21,039 nucleotides of DNA. Source: Dehalococcoidia bacterium UBA1152. Its GTDB lineage: Bacteria > Chloroflexota > Dehalococcoidia > Lucifugimonadales > UBA2962. A program made the position numbers and the translations under genes. Every line of letters starts with the position of its first letter. Within the stretch, counting starts at the first letter, position 1. Location: positions 6,306-27,344 of the forward strand of contig DBZU01000030.1 in assembly GCA_002311285.1 (NCBI GenBank), in the 5' to 3' direction. Positions 1 through 8,448 of this stretch are shown here, one piece after another. Below the pieces are notes generated by a model, which worked only from the letters and a program-made list of their open reading frames with translations, did not search any database and had not been told where the DNA came from.

Positions 1-51
1 CCAAGGTTAATCATAAAGTTCGCGACAGATGTAAGAAAACGATGACATTGG

Positions 52-375
52 TCAAGGATAATCGGTAATATCTAAAATCATCGGAATTTGCGATTCATAT
101 TGAAAAACGATTTTTACTGATTCACCTTGTATCATATGATATTTAAGGTGTGCCGGTGTAAAATGACCGAGCTGTCCATCACTTTTAAAGACCCATATTT
201 GGTCATTTTTGTCAATTATTGAAAGAGTATCTACTTTAGTTATTGATGTTGTCTCTAAATTTATGATTTTACCAATTACATATTCGGTATCTATTGAATT
301 TGCTGAACAACTAAAATTAGTAAAAATTGTAATTAATACAACACTTAACATCCACAAATATTTTTGATTATTCAA
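52..375 (-). CDS. Small secreted protein of unknown function
   Basis: A 107-residue protein with an N-terminal hydrophobic segment (about residues 7-22) that ends in Phe-Ser-Cys, so it is exported and may be a lipoprotein, although Asn at -3 is a poor lipobox. The remainder (about 30-107) looks like one small beta-rich domain, with a run reading roughly 'linkage to time/redox-neutral beta strands, then FTPAHLKYHM'; I do not recognise a named family for it. The start is TTG at 375, chosen because a GGTGA ribosome binding site (382-386) lies 6 bases upstream. The next ATG (349-351) would remove the positive residues before the hydrophobic segment. It is divergent from the VWA gene across 188 bp. 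The call as a real gene rests on the signal peptide, the ribosome binding site and normal composition. Function unknown. Confidence 0.6.
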   Translation of the reverse strand: MNNQKYLWMLSVVLITIFTNFSCSANSIDTEYVIGKIINLETTSITKVDTLSIIDKNDQIWVFKSDGQLGHFTPAHLKYHMIQGESVKIVFQYESQIPMILDITDYP

Positions 376-563
376 CTAATTTCACCAAAAGGCTTGAAAA
401 CATAACAAATACTCCGGCTGTTTCTGTTTAAATTGAGACCATTTTGTACTATGAAATTCACACATTTTTGCCTATTATAAAACAAGTTTGGAACATTTGA
501 GTGGATTTTGATTTACTTATGTTTAAAAATTTTACAACGAATGCGCTTTATTGGAGAGTTCCA

Positions 564-2630
564 ATGATACTGAAATCTGTTATTGCCATAGTAGTCCTTT
601 TAATAACCGCGCTATTTATAACAACACCAGTTATGGCATCCGAACCGACGGAAAACCCAATGACTGTTATCGTTATTGACGGCAGTACATTACGTCAAGA
701 TCCCGAAACCCTCGATGCCACAAGATCATTGATTACAATTCTGTCAACAATGAGCGTAGGTAGAGAAGTAGCATTTATTGATGCCGAACGACCATCTAAT
801 ATTATTGGACCGATCTCGTTTGGTGAACCCGGTTTTGGTGATGCAATTAACGGAATTGAGGCTGAGTTAACTTCTGGAAACACTAATGAATCAACTATTT
901 TTGACGGAATAGTTCAAGCAGGCACTCTTTTAGGTCTAGAAAGATCTACTACAGGCAGCAATGTAATTCTCATTACGAATGGCTCAAGTGATCAAAATAC
1001 TAATTCCGACTATAAACGGATAATCCCTTTAGTTAATCGATTCAAAGATCAGGGTCATGGATTTCACATGATATCGGTCGGTAAAACTGTAGATGCAACG
1101 AAAGACTTTGGAATGAATATTGTCAACCTCGGTAGAGGAAAATTCATCACACTTGAAAAAACTGACGACATAAAAGACATAATTCAATCATTAATTTCAG
1201 ATATAGGAGTTATCCCATTAGAAGAACTAAACAGTTCTGAACTTTCAGTAAACGATATGCTGTCTGTATCGGTTGATGTTTTGCCTGAAACTGAACACCT
1301 ACGTTTCTTCATATACTTAGAGAATGCTTTAGGTTCAGTTAGGCTTATCAATCCTGACGGGATAGATTCATTGTCAATTGACGGCACTCATAAAGTAGAA
1401 TCCCCTTATATTCATTCATGGGAGATTACTGATCCAGAACCTGGAACCTGGTTTATTGATGTTAATAATGTTGATGGTGGTTTTGCTGCATGGATGACTT
1501 CCCTAAACAATTTACATCTTTCTCTCAATAACTCTGGTCCGATCCCGGTAAATGAGCCAACTTCGTTAGTTGCCTATGCAAACAGAGGATCAAATTTGGT
1601 AAAAGTGAAAGATGCCAAAATGTTTGCGTATATCACAACTCCGAGTGGAAAACGACTGACTTATACGCTTAATGATTTTGGCGCCGATTCAGACACAGTT
1701 GCCGGGGATGGTTATTTTTCCGGATCAGTCGGACCTTTTAATTCAACTGGCAAGCATGAAATAACCCTGGAACTTGTATGGGAATCTGCTGAATATGTTA
1801 TGACTTCAGATGCATCTATAAATATTGAAAATTTTCCTTCTATTGAAGTTCAGATGTTGGGTTCTAACGATTTAAAAATAGGGCAGAAAACAAAAGTGGC
1901 GTCAATAATGGTCAATGTCAATAGTGAACCATACCCCGTCTTTGCTGATGATATAAATTGGGATTTATCCAGTGGGGATAGCACAGCAGGCTTGCTGGAA
2001 ATCCAGCCTAGTACAGCTGATCCTAATAGCCAAGATTGGATGTACGACGTCTTCTTGACAGTTGACTCCGCAGGGCAGAGAACGCTTAGCCTGGGATTAA
2101 AGGTCAATTATGCTGGTAAGGACTATATATATAATTCAGACCCGCTATTTTTTAGCTCGGTCGCTCCGGAACAGATTATTAATCCCGTTTTGGAAAACAC
2201 CGTTGTTAATAAAAATATTTCATACTCAGGAGACAGCAGTAACCAATTTCCTTGGTGGGTTCTTGTTTTTCCAGCAAGCATTCTGATCGTTTCAACTAGT
2301 ATGTATGCTAGTTGGAAAATAAAAGTTTCTCCGGCAGGATATATATATAATGACCGTGACGAAAGAATCATAGATTTTTCAGATCTTAAAAGAGGGTTGC
2401 TGAATAAAATACTATTTAAAAACAAGATTTCTGGTAAAGAATTAAGCATGGTAGGCTTCGAAGGAGTCACATTCAACTTTAATAGAGACAAGATTTCTAT
2501 TAATACAAAAGTCCCTTCTACATCAGTGAGGGTTGATAACAAACCATTATCTAAAGAAGTGGAGTTAATGGATCAAACATGGATTGGGGTTCGCGGAAAA
2601 CTATACAATTTTGTCGCTTACAATTCTTAA
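564..2630 (+). CDS. Membrane-anchored VWA-domain protein
   Basis: A 688-residue surface protein. Residues 1-25 are a signal peptide ending Val-Met-Ala before Ser-Glu-Pro. A von Willebrand factor A domain follows (about 33-215), then beta-sandwich segments. One of these carries an 'F-G-A-D-S-D-x-V-A-G-D-G-Y-F-S-G' stretch like that in choice-of-anchor X type domains. Near the C-terminus is one transmembrane helix (about 562-584) and a cytoplasmic tail of about 100 residues whose end resembles an FHA-like beta fold (inference only). The metal site is degraded: DGSTL (39-43) replaces DxSxS, and Ile-Thr-Asn-Gly stands where Thr-Asp-Gly is usual, so metal-dependent ligand binding may be lost. The start at 564 is chosen over GTG 501 and ATG 519 because GGAGAG (553-558) sits 5 bases upstream and because it begins the signal peptide directly. 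Ligand and role are unknown; surface adhesion or sensing is likely. Confidence 0.8.
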   Translation: MILKSVIAIVVLLITALFITTPVMASEPTENPMTVIVIDGSTLRQDPETLDATRSLITILSTMSVGREVAFIDAERPSNIIGPISFGEPGFGDAINGIEAELTSGNTNESTIFDGIVQAGTLLGLERSTTGSNVILITNGSSDQNTNSDYKRIIPLVNRFKDQGHGFHMISVGKTVDATKDFGMNIVNLGRGKFITLEKTDDIKDIIQSLISDIGVIPLEELNSSELSVNDMLSVSVDVLPETEHLRFFIYLENALGSVRLINPDGIDSLSIDGTHKVESPYIHSWEITDPEPGTWFIDVNNVDGGFAAWMTSLNNLHLSLNNSGPIPVNEPTSLVAYANRGSNLVKVKDAKMFAYITTPSGKRLTYTLNDFGADSDTVAGDGYFSGSVGPFNSTGKHEITLELVWESAEYVMTSDASINIENFPSIEVQMLGSNDLKIGQKTKVASIMVNVNSEPYPVFADDINWDLSSGDSTAGLLEIQPSTADPNSQDWMYDVFLTVDSAGQRTLSLGLKVNYAGKDYIYNSDPLFFSSVAPEQIINPVLENTVVNKNISYSGDSSNQFPWWVLVFPASILIVSTSMYASWKIKVSPAGYIYNDRDERIIDFSDLKRGLLNKILFKNKISGKELSMVGFEGVTFNFNRDKISINTKVPSTSVRVDNKPLSKEVELMDQTWIGVRGKLYNFVAYNS

Positions 2631-2638
2631 GCCGTATG

Positions 2639-2655
2639 TTAGATACCTTATCTAA
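2639..2655. terminator. AT-rich hairpin between convergent genes
   Basis: A perfect 7-bp inverted repeat (TTAGATA, loop CCT, TATCTAA) begins 9 bases after the VWA stop codon and is followed by ATTTTG. It is placed as a transcription end for the VWA gene, but the stem is A+T-rich and the T-run short, so it may be weak. Confidence 0.45.
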
Positions 2656-2734
2656 ATTTTGTGCAAACAGGGAGTTTGTGGATTAACATACATCTCGAAC
2701 GGGAATTGCTTATGTCATACAAACTAGTTCTGGT

Positions 2735-3391
2735 TTATTTTTCAGTGATCTCAATGGTTTCGATTCTTTCACCATCATAAGTAGCGAATTGAGGGTCCCG
2801 CTCTCTTAAGTTGACTGCTACCTCTAAACCTTTTATAACCTTTCCGAAAACTGTATGCATGCCATCTAAATGGGGTGTGGGGGCATGAATTATAAAGAAC
2901 TGACTCCCATTGGTTGCCTGGCCGTTTTGAATCCCGGCATTTGCCATGGACAAAATACCGGCCGCATCATGTTTAGCATCAGGATGAAATTCATTTTCAA
3001 ACGTATATCCGGGCCCCCCTCTTCCAGTCCCAGTAGGGTCACCACCCTGTGACATAAAACCAGTTATAACCCTATGAAAGGTAGTATTGTCAAAATAACC
3101 TTCTCTACAGAGAAAAACAAAACTATTTACCGTAATCGGCGCAATCTCTGGAAATAATTCAACTACAAAACCTTTCCCTCCTGCTAGCTTAAATGTTGCA
3201 GTATAGGTTTTAGATGTGTCGATGGCCATTTCCGGAGGAGAATCATATGTTTTCGGAGTAGCCCTTTTTGATTCTTTGGTTGACGACGGTTTCGGTTCAA
3301 AATTGTTCTCATCAGTTGATCCAATACAGCCTACCCCTAACAAGAAGGTCGATAGCGTAATAATAAAATATCGTATTAAACTTTTTTCCAT
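2735..3391 (-). CDS. Cyclophilin-type peptidyl-prolyl isomerase lipoprotein
   Basis: A 218-residue peptidyl-prolyl cis-trans isomerase that should work outside the cytoplasmic membrane, catalysing proline isomerisation during folding of exported proteins. Residues 1-21 form a lipoprotein signal with lipobox Leu-Gly-Val-Gly-Cys, making Cys22 the lipid attachment site. A Ser/Thr/Lys/Pro-rich linker follows (about 25-60), then a cyclophilin domain (about 62-216). Active-site residues are in place: FHRV (Arg107), FMSQGG (Phe112, Gln115), NGSQFFI (162-168) and HLDGMHTVFG (174-183). The usual tryptophan of eukaryotic cyclophilins is His, as in many bacterial forms. ATG at 3391 is preferred to GTG at 3400, because the GTG lies inside the likely AGGTG ribosome binding site. 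The gene lies 78 bp downstream of the AceE-like gene and could be read from that operon or have its own promoter in the A+T-rich gap. Confidence 0.9.
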   Translation of the reverse strand: MEKSLIRYFIITLSTFLLGVGCIGSTDENNFEPKPSSTKESKRATPKTYDSPPEMAIDTSKTYTATFKLAGGKGFVVELFPEIAPITVNSFVFLCREGYFDNTTFHRVITGFMSQGGDPTGTGRGGPGYTFENEFHPDAKHDAAGILSMANAGIQNGQATNGSQFFIIHAPTPHLDGMHTVFGKVIKGLEVAVNLRERDPQFATYDGERIETIEITEK

Positions 3392-3469
3392 TGACAACAC
3401 CTGTATATTATTTTCATTTTTTCAATATTATTAATAATTAACTCCATCTAAGATTTCTTTCGGATTAAT

Positions 3470-5842
3470 CTATAATCCTAATGCCCCAAAACAAGTAGCA
3501 GAAATACTAGTCGAGTCCAATCCATATTCTGCATATAGGTCGTCGGGGTCTCCAGATTGGCCAAAAGTTGTTACACCCAAAGGATAGCATTGCATTCCTA
3601 ATGCGCTACCAATCCAAGATAATGAGTGTGAATGCCCGTCTATTACAGTAATGATTGGAGCATTACGCTCATTACCATTAATCAAGTCTGGCTCAAATGC
3701 GCTTTTTACGTTTTCGTTTATCGATGATTTGGCCCAAGCTTGATATCTTTTGTATAAACTTCCGGGGCCTGTGATATTAAATACGTTTACATATATGCCC
3801 TCATGCAAAAGTGATTCGCAAGATTTTATTGCTTCGGGTACCATCGCCCCGGTAGCAAAAACATGTACTACATTTTCGCCAGGCCTGTATTCAGTTTCGT
3901 TTGATCTGTCAATCAATCGATATACACCTTCGATGACTTTATTTCTTAACTGATCTATCGATTTAGCGTCGGTAGGCAATTTTAGTAATTGTTGATCAAT
4001 CTTTTTTGTTGTGAGCCTAAGATATGTTGAATCACTCCGCGTCCGTATTTGTTCTAAAGCGTGTAATACTATCCACTCAAGTTCGATACCAAAACATGGC
4101 TCGTAGTAGGAAGTTTCAGGAAGATCTATGCCAATTGATGCAGTAACAATCGATTGATGAGCCCCTCCTTCTGGGCCCAACGTTATACCTGAAGGTGTGC
4201 CTACGAAAATAAAACGTCCCCCGGAGTAAAGCCCATAAAATAACGCGTCTAATCCACGTCTTACAAAAGGATCATAAACAGTACCAATAGGAAACAATGT
4301 TTGCCCTAACATTTCATGTGATAGCCCTAATTGGCCAAGCATCATAAATAAATTGTTCTCCGATATACCCAACTCTATATGCTGGCCATCCGGACTTTGG
4401 TTCCAGTTCAACGCTCTTTCGACGTCTTTTGGCATTAAGGTTGAGTCAGATTCACCCCAGACCCCAGCTTTATTAATCCATCCTCCCAAATTTGTGGAGC
4501 TAGCGACATCTGGACTTACAGTGACGACCCTATCGGTTAATCCTTGGACGCCTCGTGATATTTCGGTAAGGATTAGTCCGAATATCTGTTGAGTAGACTG
4601 TGTTCCTTTATAACTTCTAGCAAAACTTGTTGGAAGAGCGTCTCCTAGTACTTCTAGAGAGGAATTAGGTTTTGACAGACGTTTCCTAGCCCTCTCTTTC
4701 ACTTTCCATTCTTCGGAATTCTGCTTTAATTTCGGCCATTCTTTAGAACCTATACCTAATTGTGTACGAAATTGATTAATCTGCTCTTGGTTTAAAATAA
4801 CAGAATGATTTTGTGGGTCACCAACGGAAGGCAACATCCATCCTTTCAAAGTATATGCAAAAATAACAGCTGGCCCATTGGCCTTATCGGCTTTGTTAAA
4901 AGATGACCTTAATGATGAAAAGTCATGACCTCCCAAGTTCCTGACCAACTCTTGCAGTTCATCATCATTCCATTGTGACAAGAAAATTTTTAGATCTTCA
5001 GAACCCCTACTACTTCGTGGCAGCCAATCTCTTAATTCATCCCCTGGAACCCTCAGCAATCTTTGATATAGTTCATTAGACATCTGGTCAATAGTATCTC
5101 TAAAAAGATCGCCGTTCGGTAATTTAAATGCCGCTCGTAGCTTAGAGCCGTATTTTGCATTAATAACAGTCCAGCCGTTTGCCGCAAACATTTTGCTCCA
5201 AGCCCCAACTCTGATGCCTGGTATTACACGATCTAAACTTTGCCTGTTTAAATCAACTACCCAAATAACATCATCTAGATTACTCATCGTAGGCTCAGCA
5301 ATAGCTTCCCATACAGAGCCTTCATCCAGCTCTGCGTCACCGACTAAACTAATATATCTGCGTCTTTGCGATACTTCAGTACTCCATTGTTTTGAAATCG
5401 TTTGAGACGTGACATATCGTTCAACTAGAGATGCAAAGTTGGGAGCAATAGCTCCTATCCCAACTGACCCTGTAGAAAAGTCGACATCATCCGGGTCCTT
5501 TGTTCGACTCGGGTATGCCTGTAGCCCATGAAGTTGCCGCAACGTACTCAAATAACTCTCGTCTAAATTGTCCAGTAAATATTGAATAGCATGATAAACA
5601 GGGGAGGCGTGAGGCTTCACTGATATACGATCACCGGAACTCATGAAATCAAAATATAGTGAAGTCATTATTGTAACTACCGATGCACTAGATGCTTGAT
5701 GCCCCCCAACTTTCACGTCAGAAGTTGTTTTGCGTAGGTTATTGGCGTGATGGACTATATTGACCGATAGCCACAATACAGTTGACTGAATGCGTTCTAA
5801 ATATTGATTCAGGTTACGTCTAGATTTAGAGTCTTTAGTCAT
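3470..5842 (-). CDS. AceE-like thiamine diphosphate enzyme (2-oxo acid dehydrogenase E1 / transketolase-like)
   Basis: A 790-residue cytoplasmic enzyme of the homodimeric pyruvate dehydrogenase E1 (AceE/MdeB-like) branch of the transketolase superfamily. Visible landmarks: VGGHQASSASVV (45-56) and KPHASPVYHA (76-85), matching the AceE GGHxAS and GHxSP blocks; the thiamine diphosphate and metal motif GDAELDE (168-174) to DLN (197-199), where GDA replaces the usual GDG; GISEN (492-496) with Glu495 as candidate catalytic glutamate; GPEGGAHQS (556-564); and TTFGQSG (758-764) near the end. Escherichia coli AceE has about 887 residues. The shortfall is largely at the N-terminus, where AceE binds its E2 partner. 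No E2 or E3 gene is in the window. It starts 1 bp after the hydroxypyruvate isomerase stop without a clear ribosome binding site, so translation is probably coupled. The substrate is not shown: pyruvate, 2-oxobutyrate or hydroxypyruvate are options. Confidence 0.8.
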   Translation of the reverse strand: MTKDSKSRRNLNQYLERIQSTVLWLSVNIVHHANNLRKTTSDVKVGGHQASSASVVTIMTSLYFDFMSSGDRISVKPHASPVYHAIQYLLDNLDESYLSTLRQLHGLQAYPSRTKDPDDVDFSTGSVGIGAIAPNFASLVERYVTSQTISKQWSTEVSQRRRYISLVGDAELDEGSVWEAIAEPTMSNLDDVIWVVDLNRQSLDRVIPGIRVGAWSKMFAANGWTVINAKYGSKLRAAFKLPNGDLFRDTIDQMSNELYQRLLRVPGDELRDWLPRSSRGSEDLKIFLSQWNDDELQELVRNLGGHDFSSLRSSFNKADKANGPAVIFAYTLKGWMLPSVGDPQNHSVILNQEQINQFRTQLGIGSKEWPKLKQNSEEWKVKERARKRLSKPNSSLEVLGDALPTSFARSYKGTQSTQQIFGLILTEISRGVQGLTDRVVTVSPDVASSTNLGGWINKAGVWGESDSTLMPKDVERALNWNQSPDGQHIELGISENNLFMMLGQLGLSHEMLGQTLFPIGTVYDPFVRRGLDALFYGLYSGGRFIFVGTPSGITLGPEGGAHQSIVTASIGIDLPETSYYEPCFGIELEWIVLHALEQIRTRSDSTYLRLTTKKIDQQLLKLPTDAKSIDQLRNKVIEGVYRLIDRSNETEYRPGENVVHVFATGAMVPEAIKSCESLLHEGIYVNVFNITGPGSLYKRYQAWAKSSINENVKSAFEPDLINGNERNAPIITVIDGHSHSLSWIGSALGMQCYPLGVTTFGQSGDPDDLYAEYGLDSTSISATCFGALGL

Positions 5843-5843
5843 T

Positions 5844-6620
5844 TTATATGTATGGCTTTATCCAATTGATGCCGTCTAACGTACCAGACTGAGGTATATA
5901 CTCACATCCAACATAGCCTTGATATCCTAATTCATCCAATGTTCTGAATATGTACTGATAATTAATTTCACCTGTGCCTGGTTCATGACGCCCAGGGTTG
6001 TCTGCCAACTGAATATGTTGGATTTTTTTAAAATTATTTGTAATTGTTCTAACTAAATCACCTTCCATAATCTGCATATGATATATGTCATACTGGATAA
6101 ACAAATTGTCAGAATCAACTAGATCTAGTATTAAATTTGCTTGATTGGTGTAATTTAAGTAAAAACCTGGAATATCCAAGTTATTTATTGGTTCGGTTAG
6201 AAGTCGAATCCCGTGGGTTGATAATTGGCTTGATGCAAATTTCAGGTTGTTAACGAAAGTATCTTTTATTTCATCTGGATCACTATTAACGGGAGGAATT
6301 CCTGCTAAAGCATTCACCTGCGTACAGCCTAAAGCTTTAGCATATCTAATAGCGGTACCAACTCCTTGTTGAAATTCATTAACTCTCTCTGGTATACAGC
6401 TGATTCCTCTATCTCCAGAAGCCCAATCTCCGGCGGGAAGGTTAAATAAAACCTGTTTCAGGCCATTAGTATTTAATGACTCAGATAGCTGATTAGGATC
6501 AAAGTCGTATGGAAACAAGTACTCCACAGAGTTAAAACCAACTGATTTTGCTGCTTGAAATCTGTCTATGAAGTCCAACTCCGTGAAAAGCATGGAGAGG
6601 TTTGCAGTAAATTTGACCAA
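5844..6620 (-). CDS. hyi: Hydroxypyruvate isomerase family protein
   Basis: A 258-residue TIM-barrel protein of the AP-endonuclease-2-like sugar isomerase fold, close to Hyi, which interconverts hydroxypyruvate and tartronate semialdehyde in glyoxylate metabolism. Family marks: the opening FTANLSMLFTE (4-14), EYLFPYD (33-39), the Hyi block NLPAGDWASGDRG (60-72), TEPIN with Glu143, QYDIYH with Asp178, IQLAD with Gln204 and GCEY with Glu240. The last four are the expected metal and active-site residues. Length equals that of the E. coli enzyme. The start is TTG at 6620, supported by AAGGAG (6626-6631) 5 bases upstream; no ATG is available there. It is the middle gene of a minus-strand operon, 49 bp after the malate synthase-like gene and 1 bp before the AceE-like gene. 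Related proteins include other TIM-barrel epimerases, so the exact substrate is probable rather than certain. Confidence 0.85.
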   Translation of the reverse strand: MVKFTANLSMLFTELDFIDRFQAAKSVGFNSVEYLFPYDFDPNQLSESLNTNGLKQVLFNLPAGDWASGDRGISCIPERVNEFQQGVGTAIRYAKALGCTQVNALAGIPPVNSDPDEIKDTFVNNLKFASSQLSTHGIRLLTEPINNLDIPGFYLNYTNQANLILDLVDSDNLFIQYDIYHMQIMEGDLVRTITNNFKKIQHIQLADNPGRHEPGTGEINYQYIFRTLDELGYQGYVGCEYIPQSGTLDGINWIKPYI

Positions 6621-6669
6621 TGGTTCTCCTTTCTATCAAGTTCAATTAGGTAGATATCTATTTAAGGTT

Positions 6670-8343
6670 TTAAAATGCAGCAGAAGAAGATGCTATTTTT
6701 GATAAATCATTATGGGTATATGTGCCTAAGCTTCTGAAATCATACTCCGTATAGTTTTTTATCCATTTCAGAGATATTTTGTATGCATCCTTGTATCTCT
6801 GTTCCATATCACTATTTAACACTCCTGATGTTTTTCTAATTCTCAGAATGTCTTTTAATTCCTCTTGAAGAATTTTTCGTACAGTCTTAAAATCATGTGT
6901 TTCTCCGGTAGCAGTGTCTTTAACTGAATGAATAATTCTTTGAGCTATCTGCGCTGTAGACATCCTTCCAGTAGCCAAATCTTCCATCAAAGCGGGATGA
7001 ATCCCGGGTTTCCCTTCCAAACTGTCGATTCCTTTTGCCCCTCTCCCATTAAGCCATCCTTCTAAATACTCAATAACCATCCGGGCATTTCTACGGGTTC
7101 CTTCCATAGTTATTTCCCCGTCTGGAACTTCTATCTTAACGGGATAATTATCAGGGTTCTTCATTTCCTCAGTTGGTTCCCATCCTGTTCCGTGCCAGTC
7201 TTTAAAAGGCTGTGCGGCCACGTGCATATGAAAAATATGCGCTACCCAACCTCTAAGGAACCCCTGTTGAGCTTCCCATTCTTTATCAGCCCGTATGGAT
7301 TTTGAAGCCGACTCATTGACTTCAGGATCTCGAGAGGGCAGAGGAGTTGCCATACCTCCTATTGCAACTGCGTTATGTTTTAAACAGATTGCGACGAGTC
7401 GTCTAAAAATGTTTGCAAGAAAATTGGTATCTGGGACAGCTACTCCAAAACGGTCTGGCCAGACAGAATTTGGATCGGCCATAATAAATTCAAATATACT
7501 TGCTTTCAAATCCCATCTAGCTGCATTTAAACCGGCTGCAAAGGGTCCGAGTTCATAAAGAACTTCTTCCATTTGATAAACAATAGGCAATGATTCAACT
7601 AATGCGATCGCTTTTATACATCCGTTTGGTAATTCCAATATGTCTAGAGACAAATCAAATAGATCACGATACCATCGAGCCTCTTGAGCTGACTCGAGCT
7701 TCGGAACGTAAAAATAAATTGTTTGATTTTTTGCAATCTGCTCACGTCCAGCATGAAAGATAGTCAAAGCTGAACCCAGTATCGAAGCGGCAATAGGCTT
7801 ACCATCAATAGTGACATCCGGCTCATCTAGATGCAATCCTCTTTCTCGATGCATAAAAAATGGTAACTTTCCTGGATGAAGTTGGTAATGTTTATCCCTG
7901 GATACATCATGGTGTTCAAGAGTCCCCTGTATTGCTTCCAAACGATTAATAGCAGAATTAACTGTATCAATAAGTCGATGGCCTCCTGAATCTTCATCAT
8001 CGTCTAAGTCACCTTCAGCTCGTTCACCTTCCCTGGCCGGATTTAGTGCATTAATTAGCATAGGTCGTATTGACGCAGGACCAGATATTTCAATTCCTGG
8101 ATTACGTAGTTCGACGGGAATGGCATCTATCGTCCAATCGGTGGTTGTAGCAATTGAAGCAGGGAGGTGAATTGGTTGGTTGCCCGCCAAAGCCTTAGCA
8201 AGCACTTTACTCCTTTGAGTTCGCAATTCAATGACTCGTGCGCCTAGTTCATCGTGTAATTTAATCAAATAATCAATAAATTCGTCAGTAAAAACTCTGT
8301 CCGAGTTTTCTACATCTTTAAAATAAATTCGTTCTCTACTCAT
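6670..8343 (-). CDS. Divergent malate synthase-like protein
   Basis: A 557-residue cytoplasmic protein of the malate synthase A family, which condenses glyoxylate with acetyl-CoA to malate. Similar blocks in order: ISGPASIRPMLINALN (86-101), RERGLHL (166-172, Arg168 for glyoxylate), YFYVPKLESAQEARW (210-224), LVESLP (248-253, Glu250 metal ligand), GLNAARWD (271-278, Asp278 metal ligand), AIGGMATPLPSRD (327-339) and LMEDLATGRMS (452-462, Asp455 as catalytic base). It differs from ordinary malate synthase A in three places: the FMADFEDS block is replaced by an acidic stretch, DLDDDEDS (112-119); GLNCGRWDY has become GLNAARWDL; and WIAHPGL has become WVAHIFHM (366-373) followed by a rearranged segment. 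It may therefore use a related substrate. It is the first gene of the minus-strand operon, with AGGA 9 bases before the ATG. Confidence 0.8.
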   Translation of the reverse strand: MSRERIYFKDVENSDRVFTDEFIDYLIKLHDELGARVIELRTQRSKVLAKALAGNQPIHLPASIATTTDWTIDAIPVELRNPGIEISGPASIRPMLINALNPAREGERAEGDLDDDEDSGGHRLIDTVNSAINRLEAIQGTLEHHDVSRDKHYQLHPGKLPFFMHRERGLHLDEPDVTIDGKPIAASILGSALTIFHAGREQIAKNQTIYFYVPKLESAQEARWYRDLFDLSLDILELPNGCIKAIALVESLPIVYQMEEVLYELGPFAAGLNAARWDLKASIFEFIMADPNSVWPDRFGVAVPDTNFLANIFRRLVAICLKHNAVAIGGMATPLPSRDPEVNESASKSIRADKEWEAQQGFLRGWVAHIFHMHVAAQPFKDWHGTGWEPTEEMKNPDNYPVKIEVPDGEITMEGTRRNARMVIEYLEGWLNGRGAKGIDSLEGKPGIHPALMEDLATGRMSTAQIAQRIIHSVKDTATGETHDFKTVRKILQEELKDILRIRKTSGVLNSDMEQRYKDAYKISLKWIKNYTEYDFRSLGTYTHNDLSKIASSSAAF

Positions 8344-8382
8344 GTTAAATTTTCCTATATTGTAGGTAATAGTATTAAGTGT

Positions 8383-8412
8383 AGTATAGCAATCGTTGGA
8401 TAGTTATATGAA
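8383..8412 (-). promoter_or_regulatory. Candidate promoter for the malate synthase-hyi-AceE-like operon
   Basis: On the minus strand, TTCATA (8407-8412) and TATACT (8383-8388) are separated by 18 bp, which fits a sigma-70 type promoter with transcription starting near 8376 and a leader of about 33 bases. It lies in the 105-bp gap shared with the divergent SDR operon, so both could be controlled together. Judged by eye in A+T-rich DNA. Confidence 0.35.
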
Positions 8413-8448
8413 TACATAATATACAAATTGATGGAGGCTATGGGATTA

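Noticed and set aside
1..51. Possible gene end or regulatory site at the left edge
   Set aside because: Too short, with no motif that can be supported.
2123..2542. A 139-codon minus-strand frame within the VWA gene
   Set aside because: Antisense shadow without start signals or family likeness.
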